Both the position numbers and the translations under genes were made by a program. A stretch of 64,000 bases of DNA from Pelomonas sp. Root1217 (lineage in GTDB: Bacteria; Pseudomonadota; Gammaproteobacteria; Burkholderiales; Burkholderiaceae_C): positions 558,001 to 622,000 of the forward strand of contig NZ_LMDC01000001.1 of the NCBI RefSeq assembly GCF_001425705.1, read 5' to 3'. Positions 27,521-38,676 of the stretch are shown here, in pieces; positions within the stretch are counted from its first letter, which is position 1; the number at the start of each line of letters is the position of its first letter. Under the pieces are notes generated by a model, which saw only the letters and a list, made by a program, of their open reading frames with translations, was not told the origin of the DNA and ran no database searches.

Positions 27521-27932
27521 CACCACAGATCGCGCGAGCGTCGACGCCGACGTCCGGCGGGGCGATTGCACAAGCGGCTTGATGGGCCGCGCCCCAGCGA
27601 CGGATTTCCTCGGCCACCGGCAGCACCGACAGCCCGCGCGGCGTGAGCGCGTATTGCACGACGGCCGGCACGGGCCCCGTGCGCTCGCGGCTCACCAGGC
27701 CGTCGGCCTGCAGCTCGCGTAACTGCTCCGCCAGCACCTTGGCCGACACGTCCGGCAGGCTGCGCCGCAGCGCTGCGAAGTGTAGTGGACCATCGGCCAG
27801 CCGGTACACCACAAACAACTTCCAGCGCCCGCCGATGGCCGCCAGCGCCGCCGTCAGCGCGCAGCCGGGGATGGCGTTGCCACGCGCTGAACGAGGGCGG
27901 TTACCTGCAGGTGCCTTCTTGGCAGTGGACAT
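27468..27932 (-). CDS. HxlR-family winged-helix transcriptional regulator
   Basis: A 154-residue DNA-binding protein. The HxlR pattern is clear: [34 protein letters not shown], then SAKVLAEQLRELQADGLVSRE and YALTPRGLSVLPV. The C-terminus extends past the usual end and overlaps the 3' end of the convergent DHFR-like gene by 53 bases. The start is MSTAKKAPAG; longer frames are shadows of the divergent gene. It shares a 48-base divergent region with the next gene, its likely target. Confidence 0.88.
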   Translation of the reverse strand: MSTAKKAPAGNRPRSARGNAIPGCALTAALAAIGGRWKLFVVYRLADGPLHFAALRRSLPDVSAKVLAEQLRELQADGLVSRERTGPVPAVVQYALTPRGLSVLPVAEEIRRWGAAHQAACAIAPPDVGVDARAICGVTSPSLHALPALSFRAR

Positions 27933-27980
27933 GGTGCTGCATAGAGTGAACCGGGTCAGTCTAGTCACCCATCCGAGTTC

Positions 27981-28562
27981 ATGCCTTCCCAACACACCCG
28001 CCGCACTGCCGCTTCCCTGTTCGTTGCCGCCGGCGCCAGTGCCATCGCCGCACCGGCAGCCAGCGCGCCGCCGCTGCCCGCAACGCCGGCGGGCCTGCCG
28101 CAGGACTTTGATTTCGAGCACGGCAACTGGCGCACGTCGCTGCGCCGCCGCCTGCGGCCCCTGAGCGGTTCCGACACCTGGGCCGAGTACACGGGCACAA
28201 CCCTCGTGCACCCTCTGCTAAGCGGCCGCGCGAATCTCGTCGAGCTGGATGTCTCGGGCCCCGAGGGTCGCATCCAGGGTCTGTCGCTGCGGCTCTTCGA
28301 GGTGCAGAGGCAGCGGTGGACGCTCAACTTCTCCAACGCAGCATCGGGCACGCTCGCCGCGGCAATGGTGGGCGGTTTCGGCGGCAGCCCACGTGGCCTG
28401 TTCTACAGCGCCGAGGACTTCAACGGCCGGCCCATCCTGGTGCGTTTCGTCATCGAGTCTCTCAACGCCGACCGCTGTCGCTTCGAGCAGGCATTTTCAG
28501 CGGATGGGGGCGTGACATGGGAGGTCAACTGGGTTGCGGTGGATACGAGGAGGTCATACTGA
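27981..28562 (+). CDS. Exported conserved hypothetical protein (DUF1579-like)
   Basis: A 193-residue protein with a probable Tat- or Sec-type signal (MPSQHTRRTAASLFVAAGAS, cleavage near AASA). The mature part begins with FDFEHGNWRTSLRRRL, similar to the opening (FDFWIGEW-like) of secreted DUF1579-type beta proteins, and ends with FEQAFSADGGVTWEVNWV. Biochemical function is unknown. It is divergent from the HxlR gene and followed 4 bases later by an exonuclease gene, suggesting co-transcription. Confidence 0.7.
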   Translation: MPSQHTRRTAASLFVAAGASAIAAPAASAPPLPATPAGLPQDFDFEHGNWRTSLRRRLRPLSGSDTWAEYTGTTLVHPLLSGRANLVELDVSGPEGRIQGLSLRLFEVQRQRWTLNFSNAASGTLAAAMVGGFGGSPRGLFYSAEDFNGRPILVRFVIESLNADRCRFEQAFSADGGVTWEVNWVAVDTRRSY

Positions 28563-28566
28563 AGCG

Positions 28567-29181
28567 ATGGAGAGACCCACGAGCGAACAGATTGCGGCGT
28601 TGCCGCCTTACCCCGCGCTGCCGCTCGACCGTATCCATGTGCTTCGCGATGCGGACCAATGCGAGTTCGCTGAAGCAGAACTGCGCTTGGCCGGGCAGGT
28701 CGGCTTCGACACCGAGAGCAAGCCCATGTTCGTCGCTGGCGGTGAGCAGACGGGACCGCACATCGTGCAGTTCGCGACCGCGGGGCATGCCTTCATCGTG
28801 CATACGGAAGCGCCGGAGACTGCAGGCTTCCTGCGCGCCATCCTTGAGTCTGAGGTCATCGTCAAGGTGGGGTTCGGCATCGTGTCCGACCGCGTGCCCC
28901 TGCTCAGGAAGCTCGGCGTGCAGCTCAGCGGTGGGGTCGACGTTTCGCACATGGTGCGGCGACTGGGTTTCCAGCAGGCCGTCGGCCTCAGGGCCGCCGT
29001 TGCCATCGTGCTGGGCCAGCGCATGCCCAAGTCCAAGAAAGTCACCACCTCCAACTGGGCCACCCGCAAGCTCAGCCCCCAGCAGCTGCAGTACGCGGCC
29101 AACGACGCGCACGCGTCGCTGCTGGTGTATCAGGCGCTCCAGGCGATGCCAATGGAGCTTGCGAGAGCTTCATCTCCATGA
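28567..29181 (+). CDS. DEDDy 3'-5' exonuclease domain protein (RNase D-like)
   Basis: A 204-residue stand-alone nuclease domain. The active-site residues are visible: Asp48 and Glu50 (GFDTESKP), Asp108 (GIVSDRVPLL), Tyr176 and Asp180 (YAANDAHASL). It lacks the HRDC domains of true RNase D, so it is the short form. DNA or RNA preference is not predictable from this. It starts 4 bases after the preceding stop. Confidence 0.85.
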   Translation: MERPTSEQIAALPPYPALPLDRIHVLRDADQCEFAEAELRLAGQVGFDTESKPMFVAGGEQTGPHIVQFATAGHAFIVHTEAPETAGFLRAILESEVIVKVGFGIVSDRVPLLRKLGVQLSGGVDVSHMVRRLGFQQAVGLRAAVAIVLGQRMPKSKKVTTSNWATRKLSPQQLQYAANDAHASLLVYQALQAMPMELARASSP

Positions 29182-29232
29182 GTGGCCCTGCCAACGGCCA
29201 CCCTCCAGCCGTCCGAGTTCTAAACTCAAGAG

Positions 29233-30045
29233 ATGAAGCCGGTCCTGACTTGTCTGGTGGCGACCCTGTTCGCCAGTGCCGGACTGCAGGCCCATGAAAG
29301 TCCCTGCGGGCCGTATCAAGTGGCCTTTTACGAAACGGGCTTGCTGTATTTCAAGAATGCCGCAGGCGACTACGTCGGCATCGACCGCGACGTCGTCGAG
29401 GAAGTCAGCAGGCGCACGGGCTGCTCCTTGGTGCGAGTCATGGAGTCCCGCGTGCGAATCTGGACGGCGTTGGCCGGGGGTGCGCTTGACATGACAGTCT
29501 CGGGCATAGAAACGCCTGAGCGGCAGCGGTTTGCGCATTTCGTTCCTTATGTCCTGAACAATCGCAACTACCTGATCGTGCGTAACGAGCTGGCTGCCAC
29601 GACGAAGACCATGGACGAATTCCGGGCGCGAAAGCCCCTGCGTCTGGGGGTAGTCAAGGGTTTTGTCCATGGCGCAACGCTGGACGCCTGGATCGAAGCG
29701 CTCCGTCGCGAAGGCCGCATCGATGAAGTGGCAGATCTGGAAGTTCTCGCCAGAGTCTTTGCGGTAGGGCGCGTTGATGCCTTCCTCAGCCAACCGGTGG
29801 TCTGGGCCCCACTACTCAAGCGCAACCAGCTGGACGGAAAGGTTCAAATCCTCGACTTCGCGCCGCAGGACAACGCGGTCCTGGGGCTCGTGCTGTCGCG
29901 CCAGCGGGTTGCGGCCGTCGACGTCGACAAGATGCGCAACGCGATCGAGATGATGCGCACCGATGGCACGCTTGAGACGATTTTTGCGCGCTATGTTGAC
30001 CGGCCGACAGCCCGAGCGCTTGCAGCGCGACCCGGCGGAAAGTAG
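29233..30045 (+). CDS. Periplasmic amino-acid-type substrate-binding protein (SBP family 3)
   Basis: A 270-residue exported protein with signal peptide ending LQA at residue 20. The body shows the family 3 pattern: FKNAAGDYVGIDRDVVEEVSRR, then ALAGGALDMTVSGIETPERQRFAHFVPYV, and a C-terminal MRTDGTLETIFARYV. There is no adjacent permease, so it may be an orphan binding protein or a sensor. It converges on the oxygenase gene over a terminator. Confidence 0.85.
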   Translation: MKPVLTCLVATLFASAGLQAHESPCGPYQVAFYETGLLYFKNAAGDYVGIDRDVVEEVSRRTGCSLVRVMESRVRIWTALAGGALDMTVSGIETPERQRFAHFVPYVLNNRNYLIVRNELAATTKTMDEFRARKPLRLGVVKGFVHGATLDAWIEALRREGRIDEVADLEVLARVFAVGRVDAFLSQPVVWAPLLKRNQLDGKVQILDFAPQDNAVLGLVLSRQRVAAVDVDKMRNAIEMMRTDGTLETIFARYVDRPTARALAARPGGK

Positions 30046-30101
30046 CGGCAGGCAAGCGCCCGTCACACACGCTCGGTTTCGGAGCGCGGCAATGAATTGG
30101 A

Positions 30102-30124
30102 AAAGGGCGCCCGCGGCGCCCTTT
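30102..30124. terminator. Bidirectional terminator between binding protein and oxygenase genes
   Basis: AAAGGGCGCC pairs perfectly with GGCGCCCTTT across a 3-base loop. The two genes converge on it. Confidence 0.75.
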
Positions 30125-30143
30125 CGACTTCGAAGACAGGCCT

Positions 30144-30986
30144 TCAGGTCTTCACGCCCAGCTCGCGCAGCCGCTCGTTCAGATAGCTGTCGGCTGTATA
30201 GCGATCGCTCAGCACGACGTTGTCGCGCGGATGCAGGAACAGCGGCAGCGACACGCGGCTCTTCTTCGCGCCTTCGCCGGTCGGGTTCACCACGCGGTGC
30301 TGGGTCGATGGGTAATAGCCCTCGGAGGCTTCCTGCAGCATGTCGCCGATGTTGATGGTCAGCGTGCCGAAGTCGCAGGGCACGTCGTGCCAGGCGTTGT
30401 CGGTGCCCAGCACCTGCAGGCCCGGCTCGTTGGCGGCGGGCAGGATGGTCAGCAGATTGATGTCGCCATGCGCTGCGGCGCGGATGGAGCCCACCGGCTC
30501 TTCGCCCGTCAACGGCGGGTAGCGCAGCACGCGCAGCAGGGTCTTGCTGCTGCCCTGGATCATGTTCGACAGTGGCTCGCGGTACTTGGCCGCGATCTCT
30601 GGCGGCGTGTAACGCTCCACCCAGCCCAGCAGTTCCTCCGCCAGCGCGTTGGCTTCGCGGTAGTAGGTGAGGGCATCTTCCTTCAGCTGCGGTGGGATGC
30701 GGCCCCACGGGTAGACGTGGAAGTACTCCTTGATGTCCTTCTGCTTGGAGCCCTTCGCAGTTTCGGAAATCTCCGTCGAGAAATAACCATCCTGCGTCTC
30801 CTTCGAAAACGCGAAACCGTGCTTGGCCTCGCTGTTGAAGAAGGCCAGCCAGTCGGCGTAGATCTTCTCGACCAGGGTTTGGCGGATCGGGTGGTTGGTC
30901 AGCACGCCGAAGCCGGTTTCGTGCAGGGAGCGGGTGAACTTTTCGGCCGCATCAGCGGCGCGGTAGTCGACGACCTGGACTTGCAT
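30144..30986 (-). CDS. 2-oxoglutarate/Fe(II) oxygenase, isopenicillin-N-synthase family
   Basis: A 280-residue cytoplasmic oxygenase. The iron ligands are His173 and Asp175 (AAHGDINLL) and His230 (TQHRVVNP), with Arg244 and Ser246 (SRVSLPLF) as the 2-oxoglutarate carboxylate site. The start MQVQVVDYRA is chosen because a longer frame reaches into the sucA promoter region and adds a non-conserved lead. Members hydroxylate or desaturate small molecules; the substrate here is unknown. It is divergent from the 2-oxoglutarate dehydrogenase operon, so both consume the same metabolite, though a link is inference. Confidence 0.88.
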   Translation of the reverse strand: MQVQVVDYRAADAAEKFTRSLHETGFGVLTNHPIRQTLVEKIYADWLAFFNSEAKHGFAFSKETQDGYFSTEISETAKGSKQKDIKEYFHVYPWGRIPPQLKEDALTYYREANALAEELLGWVERYTPPEIAAKYREPLSNMIQGSSKTLLRVLRYPPLTGEEPVGSIRAAAHGDINLLTILPAANEPGLQVLGTDNAWHDVPCDFGTLTINIGDMLQEASEGYYPSTQHRVVNPTGEGAKKSRVSLPLFLHPRDNVVLSDRYTADSYLNERLRELGVKT

Positions 30987-31290
30987 GGGGAATCCTCGTT
31001 GTCCCTTGGCGCAGCCATTCAATCGCGGGGCTGTCGCGGGCGCCAAGTTTACGAGTTAGTCAACTTTTGCGAACCTCAATCGGTGAACTTTGTCGCATCC
31101 CACAGGCCTTCTCGGGCAAACCCGGAGTGCTAGAGTCCGCCCCTGATACTTTTATTCCTTCCCGTCCCTTTTGCAGTTGCGCCTGGCAACAGCAGAGGTG
31201 GGTCGCAATCCGCCAACCGGTCGAGCCGTGTCGCGGAAGGTTCTTCAACCAGCCAACTCCCTGGAAACCGGGGCATGAGGTGAGCGAAAG
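30987..31290. promoter_or_regulatory. Divergent intergenic region between oxygenase and sucA
   Basis: 304 bases with no credible gene. The middle holds the AT-richer stretch GATACTTTTATTCC, where a sucA promoter could lie, but no clear -35/-10 pair can be given. The sucA leader after it is about 130 bases. I see no operator palindrome. Confidence 0.4.
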
Positions 31291-34146
31291 ATGATGCAGC
31301 AATACAGGTCCAACTCCTACCTGTTCGGCGGCAATGCGCCGTATGTGGAGGAGATGTACGAGGCCTACCTCGACAACCCCGGCTCCGTCCCCGACAACTG
31401 GCGCGCCTATTTCGACGCGCTGCAGCATGTGCCGGCGGTGGATGGCAGCGAGGCCCGCGATGTGGCCCATGCGCCGGTCGTCGAATCCTTCGCCCAGCGC
31501 GCCAAGGCCAATGCCTTCGCCAACAAGGCCTCCAGCGCCGACCTGGCCGTCGCCCGCAAGCAGGTCCATGTTCAGTCGCTGATCGCGGCCTACCGCTTCC
31601 TGGGCAACCGCTGGGCCGAGCTGGACCCGCTCAAGCGCGCCGAGCGCCCCAAGATTCCCGAACTCGACCCGGCGTTCTACGACCTGACCGAGTCCGACAT
31701 GGACATCTCGTTCAGCGCCGTGAACAGCTATTTCGGCGGCGAGACGATGACGCTGCGCCAGATCGTGCAGGCCCTGCGCGAGACCTATTGCGGCTCCATC
31801 GGCTCCGAATTCATGCACGGCTCCGACCCCGGTGAAAAGCGCTGGTGGCAGGAGCGCCTGGAGAAGGCGCGCGGCAAGCCGACCTTCACGGCCGAAGAGA
31901 AGAAGCACATCCTCGACCGCCTGACCGCGGCCGAAGGCCTGGAGCGCTACCTCCACACCAAGTACGTCGGCCAGAAGCGCTTCTCGCTCGAAGGCGGCGA
32001 GAGCTTCATCGCGGCCATGGACGAAGTGATCCAGCGTGGCGGCGAGCGCGGCGTGCAGGAAATCGTCATCGGCATGGCCCACCGCGGCCGCCTGAACGTG
32101 CTGGTCAACACGCTGGGCAAGATGCCCGCCGACCTGTTCGCCGAGTTCGAGCACAAGGCTGCCGAAGACCTGCCGGCCGGCGACGTGAAGTACCACCAGG
32201 GCTTCAGCTCCGACGTGTCCACGCCTGGCGGCCCGGTCCACCTGAGCCTCGCGTTCAACCCGTCCCACCTGGAGATCGTCAACCCGGTCGTCGAAGGCAG
32301 TGTGCGCGCCCGCCAGGATCGCCGTGGCGACAGCGAAGGCGCCCAGGTGCTGCCGGTGCTGGTGCACGGTGACGCGGCCTTCGGTGGCCAGGGCGTCGTG
32401 CAGGAAACGCTGGCGATGGCCCAGACGCGTGGCTACCGCACCGGCGGCACGGTCCACATCGTCATCAACAACCAGATCGGCTTCACCACCAGCGACCCGC
32501 GCGACCTGCGCTCCACCTGGTACTGCTCCGACGTCGTCAAGATGATCGAAGCGCCGGTGCTGCACGTGAACGGCGACGACCCCGAGGCCGTCGTCTGGGC
32601 CACGCAGCTGTGCATGGACTACCGCGCCGAGTTCAAGAAGGACGTCGTCCTGGACATCGTCTGCTTCCGCAAGCTGGGCCACAACGAGCAGGACACGCCG
32701 GCCCTGACCCAGCCGCTGATGTACAAGAAGATCGCCGCCCACCCCGGCACGCGCAAGGTCTACGGTGACAAGCTGGTGGCGCAGAACGTGCTGCCGGCCG
32801 AGGGCCCGGACGACATGGTCAAGGCCTACCGCGCCGCCATGGACGAAGGCCGCCACACCGTCGACCCGGTGCTGACCAATTTCAAGAGCAAGTTCGCCAC
32901 CGACTGGTCGCCCTTCCTGGGCAAGAAGTGGACCGACAGCTGCGACACCGCCATTCCGGTGGCCGAGTGGAAACGCCTGGCCGAGAAGCTGACGACGCTG
33001 CCCAAGGACTTCGCGGCCCACAACCTCGTTGCCAAGCTCTACGCCGACCGCGCCGCGATGGGCCGCGGCGAAGTCAACATCGACTGGGGCATGGGCGAGT
33101 CCATGGCTTTCGCGTCGCTGGTGGCTTCGGGCTATCCGGTGCGCCTGTCCGGCGAGGACAGCGGCCGTGGCACCTTCACGCACCGCCACGCCGTGCTGCA
33201 CGACCAGAACCGCGCCAACTGGGACGCCGGCACCTACATCCCGCTGCAGAACGTGGCCGAAGGCCAGGCGCCGTTCACCGTCATCGACTCCATCCTGAGT
33301 GAAGAAGCGGTGCTGGGCTTCGAGTACGGCTATGCCGCCGCCGAACCCAACACGCTGACCATCTGGGAGGCGCAGTTCGGCGACTTCGTCAACGGCGCTC
33401 AGGTTGTCATCGACCAGTTCATCGCCTCCGGCGAAGTGAAGTGGGGCCGCTCCAACGGCCTGACGATGATGCTGCCGCACGGCTACGAAGGCCAGGGCCC
33501 CGAGCACAGCTCGGCGCGCCTGGAGCGCTTCATGCAGCTGGCCGCGGACAACAACATGCAGATCGTGCAGCCGACCAACGCCGCGCAGATCTTCCATGTG
33601 CTGCGCCGCCAGATGCTGCGCATGTTCCGCAAGCCGCTGGTCATCATGACGCCCAAGAGCCTGCTGCGTGCCAAGGACGCGACCTCGCCGCTGGCCGACT
33701 TCACCAAAGGCGATTTCAAGACCATCATTGGTGAGCAGGACACCGCGCTGAACGCCGACAAGGTCAAGCGCGTCATCGTCTGCTCGGGCAAGGTCTATTA
33801 CGACCTGGTCAAGGCGCGGGCCGAGAAGAAGTCTGCCGACGTGGCGATCGTGCGCGTCGAGCAGCTCTACCCCTTCCCGCACAAGGCCTTCGCGGCCGAG
33901 CTCAAGAAGTACCCGCACGCGACCGACATCGTCTGGTGCCAGGACGAGCCGCAGAACCAGGGCGCCTGGTTCTTCGTGCAGCACTATGTGCACGAGAACA
34001 TGACGGAAGGCCAGAAGCTCGGCTACGCCGGCCGCCCGGCCAGCGCCAGCCCCGCCTGTGGCTATGCCCACCTGCACCAGGAGCAGCAGAAGGCGCTGCT
34101 GGATCAGGCGTTCGCCAAGCTCAAGGGCTTCATCCTCACCAAATAA
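31291..34146 (+). CDS. sucA: 2-oxoglutarate dehydrogenase E1 component
   Basis: Thiamine-diphosphate decarboxylase subunit of the TCA-cycle 2-oxoglutarate dehydrogenase complex. At 951 residues it is a normal E1o. It starts with the family opening SNSYLFGGNAPYVEEMYEAYL. MAHRGRLNVLVNTLGK, the ThDP region HGDAAFGGQGVVQETL and GAWFFVQHYV near the end are characteristic. It heads the sucA-odhB-lpdA operon. Two adjacent ATG codons form the start; the second is equally possible. Confidence 0.97.
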   Translation: MMQQYRSNSYLFGGNAPYVEEMYEAYLDNPGSVPDNWRAYFDALQHVPAVDGSEARDVAHAPVVESFAQRAKANAFANKASSADLAVARKQVHVQSLIAAYRFLGNRWAELDPLKRAERPKIPELDPAFYDLTESDMDISFSAVNSYFGGETMTLRQIVQALRETYCGSIGSEFMHGSDPGEKRWWQERLEKARGKPTFTAEEKKHILDRLTAAEGLERYLHTKYVGQKRFSLEGGESFIAAMDEVIQRGGERGVQEIVIGMAHRGRLNVLVNTLGKMPADLFAEFEHKAAEDLPAGDVKYHQGFSSDVSTPGGPVHLSLAFNPSHLEIVNPVVEGSVRARQDRRGDSEGAQVLPVLVHGDAAFGGQGVVQETLAMAQTRGYRTGGTVHIVINNQIGFTTSDPRDLRSTWYCSDVVKMIEAPVLHVNGDDPEAVVWATQLCMDYRAEFKKDVVLDIVCFRKLGHNEQDTPALTQPLMYKKIAAHPGTRKVYGDKLVAQNVLPAEGPDDMVKAYRAAMDEGRHTVDPVLTNFKSKFATDWSPFLGKKWTDSCDTAIPVAEWKRLAEKLTTLPKDFAAHNLVAKLYADRAAMGRGEVNIDWGMGESMAFASLVASGYPVRLSGEDSGRGTFTHRHAVLHDQNRANWDAGTYIPLQNVAEGQAPFTVIDSILSEEAVLGFEYGYAAAEPNTLTIWEAQFGDFVNGAQVVIDQFIASGEVKWGRSNGLTMMLPHGYEGQGPEHSSARLERFMQLAADNNMQIVQPTNAAQIFHVLRRQMLRMFRKPLVIMTPKSLLRAKDATSPLADFTKGDFKTIIGEQDTALNADKVKRVIVCSGKVYYDLVKARAEKKSADVAIVRVEQLYPFPHKAFAAELKKYPHATDIVWCQDEPQNQGAWFFVQHYVHENMTEGQKLGYAGRPASASPACGYAHLHQEQQKALLDQAFAKLKGFILTK

Positions 34147-34156
34147 GGACCGCCAT

Positions 34157-34182
34157 GCGCAGCGCCCCGATCGGCGCTGCGC
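34157..34182 (+). other. Stem-loop in the sucA-odhB spacer
   Basis: GCGCAGCGCC pairs perfectly with GGCGCTGCGC across a 6-base loop, in the 87-base gap. There is no T-run, so it is more likely a transcript-stability or processing element than a terminator. Confidence 0.5.
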
Positions 34183-34233
34183 TTGCTCGCGCCTGCACCA
34201 TCACACCGAATAAAGAACACGGAGCCTCACACC

Positions 34234-35493
<1,260 letters not shown>

Positions 35494-35514
35494 GAAGAAC
35501 AAGGAACGATCCTC

Positions 35515-36936
<1,422 letters not shown>

Positions 36937-36953
36937 CCCAACCTAGCGAGATC

Positions 36954-36985
36954 AAAGGGGCGGCCATTCAGTCGCCCCTTTTTTT
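36954..36985 (+). terminator. Rho-independent terminator after lpdA
   Basis: AAAGGGGCG pairs with CGCCCCTTT across a 10-base loop and runs into seven T residues. The zapE ATG lies only 4 bases after the T-run. Confidence 0.85.
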
Positions 36986-36988
36986 GCG

Positions 36989-38089
36989 ATGACCTCCGTC
37001 ACCGAGCTCTACCAGCAAACTCTCGCCGAGCGCGGCTACAAGGCCGACGCGGCGCAGCTGCGCGCTATCGAAGCCTTGCAGCGCTGCCAGGACGAATGGG
37101 CCAGCTACAAGGCCCGCCGAGCTAACGCGGTGACCAAGCTGCTGGTGCGCCCGCCCATCCCGCGCGGCGTCTACATGTACGGCGGCGTGGGGCGGGGAAA
37201 AAGCTTCCTGATGGACTGCTTCTTCCAGGCCGTGCCGCTGCAGCGCAAGACGCGGCTGCACTTCCACGAGTTCATGCGCGAGGTGCACCGCGAGCTGCAG
37301 GAACTCAAAGGCATCGCCGACCCGCTCGACGAACTGGGCAAGCGCATCGCACGCAAGTTCCGGCTGATCTGCTTCGACGAGTTCCACGTCGCCGACGTGA
37401 CCGACGCGATGATCCTGCACCGCCTGCTGGACGCACTGTTCCGCAACCGCGTGTCCATCATCACGACGTCCAACTTTCACCCAGACGGCCTCTATCCCAA
37501 CGGCCTGCACCGCGACCGCATCCTGCCGGCCATCGAGCTGTTGAAGGCCAACCTCGAAGTCATCAACGTGGATGCCGGCACCGACTACCGGCGCCGCACG
37601 CTGGAGGACATGAACCTCTACCTGACGCCGCTGAACGAGATGACCGAGGTCGCTCTCACGCAGGCCTTCGAGTCCCTTGCCGAGGCCCAGGACGAGGACC
37701 GCAAGCTGATGATCGAACACCGCGCGATTTATGCGCGCCGGCGCGCCGGTGGTGTCGTCTGGTTCGATTTCGCAACGCTCTGTGGCGGCCCGCGCTCACA
37801 GAACGACTACCTCGAGCTGGCCAGCCAGTTCCATACCGTCATCCTGTCCGACGTGCCGGAGATGCCGGTGCGCCTGGCCAGCGAGGCGCGCCGCTTCACC
37901 TGGCTGGTGGACGTGCTTTACGACCGCCGCGTCAAGCTCATCATTTCGGCCGCTGTGCCCGCGGAGCAGCTTTACACCGAAGGTCCGCTGGCCCACGAAT
38001 TCCCGCGCACGGTGTCGCGCTTGCAGGAAATGCGCTCGGCCGAATACCTGGCCCTGGCCCGCCGCGAGGTCGATACTTCGCTCACATGA
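36989..38089 (+). CDS. zapE: Cell division protein ZapE (AFG1-like ATPase)
   Basis: Cytoplasmic P-loop ATPase of the AFG1/ZapE family that modulates the FtsZ ring in E. coli. Walker A is GGVGRGKS (65-72), followed by FLMDCFF and, later, RLICFDEFHVADVTDAMIL (Walker B region). The family signature continues with TTSNFHPDGLYPNGLHRDRILPAI. 366 residues is normal. No Shine-Dalgarno is visible because the lpdA terminator T-run immediately precedes the ATG, so its translation start is unusual; a later start is not supported by conservation. Confidence 0.94.
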   Translation: MTSVTELYQQTLAERGYKADAAQLRAIEALQRCQDEWASYKARRANAVTKLLVRPPIPRGVYMYGGVGRGKSFLMDCFFQAVPLQRKTRLHFHEFMREVHRELQELKGIADPLDELGKRIARKFRLICFDEFHVADVTDAMILHRLLDALFRNRVSIITTSNFHPDGLYPNGLHRDRILPAIELLKANLEVINVDAGTDYRRRTLEDMNLYLTPLNEMTEVALTQAFESLAEAQDEDRKLMIEHRAIYARRRAGGVVWFDFATLCGGPRSQNDYLELASQFHTVILSDVPEMPVRLASEARRFTWLVDVLYDRRVKLIISAAVPAEQLYTEGPLAHEFPRTVSRLQEMRSAEYLALARREVDTSLT

Positions 38090-38670
38090 AGTTCAGCCCT
38101 CTTTTCCTGGCGCTTGCCGCCCTCGGTGCTGCGGCCCAGCCGGCGACGCGTGCCGAAGTCGCAGCCCAGCGCGCCGCCATCGAGCAGCGCTTCGCGCAGG
38201 AAAAGCTGGACTGCGAGCAGCGCTTTTCCGTCGCCGCCTGCCTGGATGAGCTGCGTCGGCGCCGCCACGAGGCGTTGGCACCGCTGGTGCGACGGGAGAA
38301 TGAACTTGCGGCCGAGGAGCGCCGTGCCCGTGCGGCGGCCCAAACCCAGCGCGTGCGCGAACGCGAACTCGCCGCCTCGCAGGACGAGGGCCACAAGCGC
38401 GAGCGCATCCTCACGGCGCCGCCGCCATCCCCACCTGCGGTGGCTGCCTCCCGCACGCCCCGCGCGCGGAGCCCCGAAGATGCCGCACGCCAGCGCCAGC
38501 TCGCAGAGAACAAGGGGGAGGCCGAGGCAGCCAAGCGCCGCGAGCAGGCCGAGGAGCGCGAGAAGCGTCAGCAGCAGCGCATTGCCGAGCACGAGGCCAA
38601 ACAGAAGGCCCGGGTCAAGCCGCTGGCAGCGCCCCTGCCGTTGCCGAGCGCGTCAGCGGCGTCGCGGTAG
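38086..38670 (+). CDS. Exported coiled-coil protein of unknown function
   Basis: A 194-residue protein whose ATG overlaps the zapE stop (ATGA). A signal peptide (MKFSPLFLALAALGAAAQ) is followed by a highly charged Ala/Glu/Arg-rich coiled coil (about 20-110), a Pro-rich break (APPPSPP) and a second charged helix (130-180). The two cysteines (LDCEQRF and AACLDEL) are 12 residues apart. It resembles small periplasmic proteins often found after zapE in Burkholderiales. Low-complexity composition makes homology hard to judge. Confidence 0.65.
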   Translation: MKFSPLFLALAALGAAAQPATRAEVAAQRAAIEQRFAQEKLDCEQRFSVAACLDELRRRRHEALAPLVRRENELAAEERRARAAAQTQRVRERELAASQDEGHKRERILTAPPPSPPAVAASRTPRARSPEDAARQRQLAENKGEAEAAKRREQAEEREKRQQQRIAEHEAKQKARVKPLAAPLPLPSASAASR

Positions 38671-38676
38671 CGGCCG

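Noticed and set aside
23869-30143. A genomic island in the accessory stretch
   Set aside because: No integrase, transposase, tRNA-flanked direct repeats or clear change of base composition; the genes read like ordinary lineage-specific content.
31060-34077. A very long open frame (about 1000 codons) antisense to sucA
   Set aside because: High-GC codon bias leaves the opposite strand open. Its translation is His/Val/Gly-rich low-complexity with no domain signature, while the plus strand is a clear E1 enzyme.
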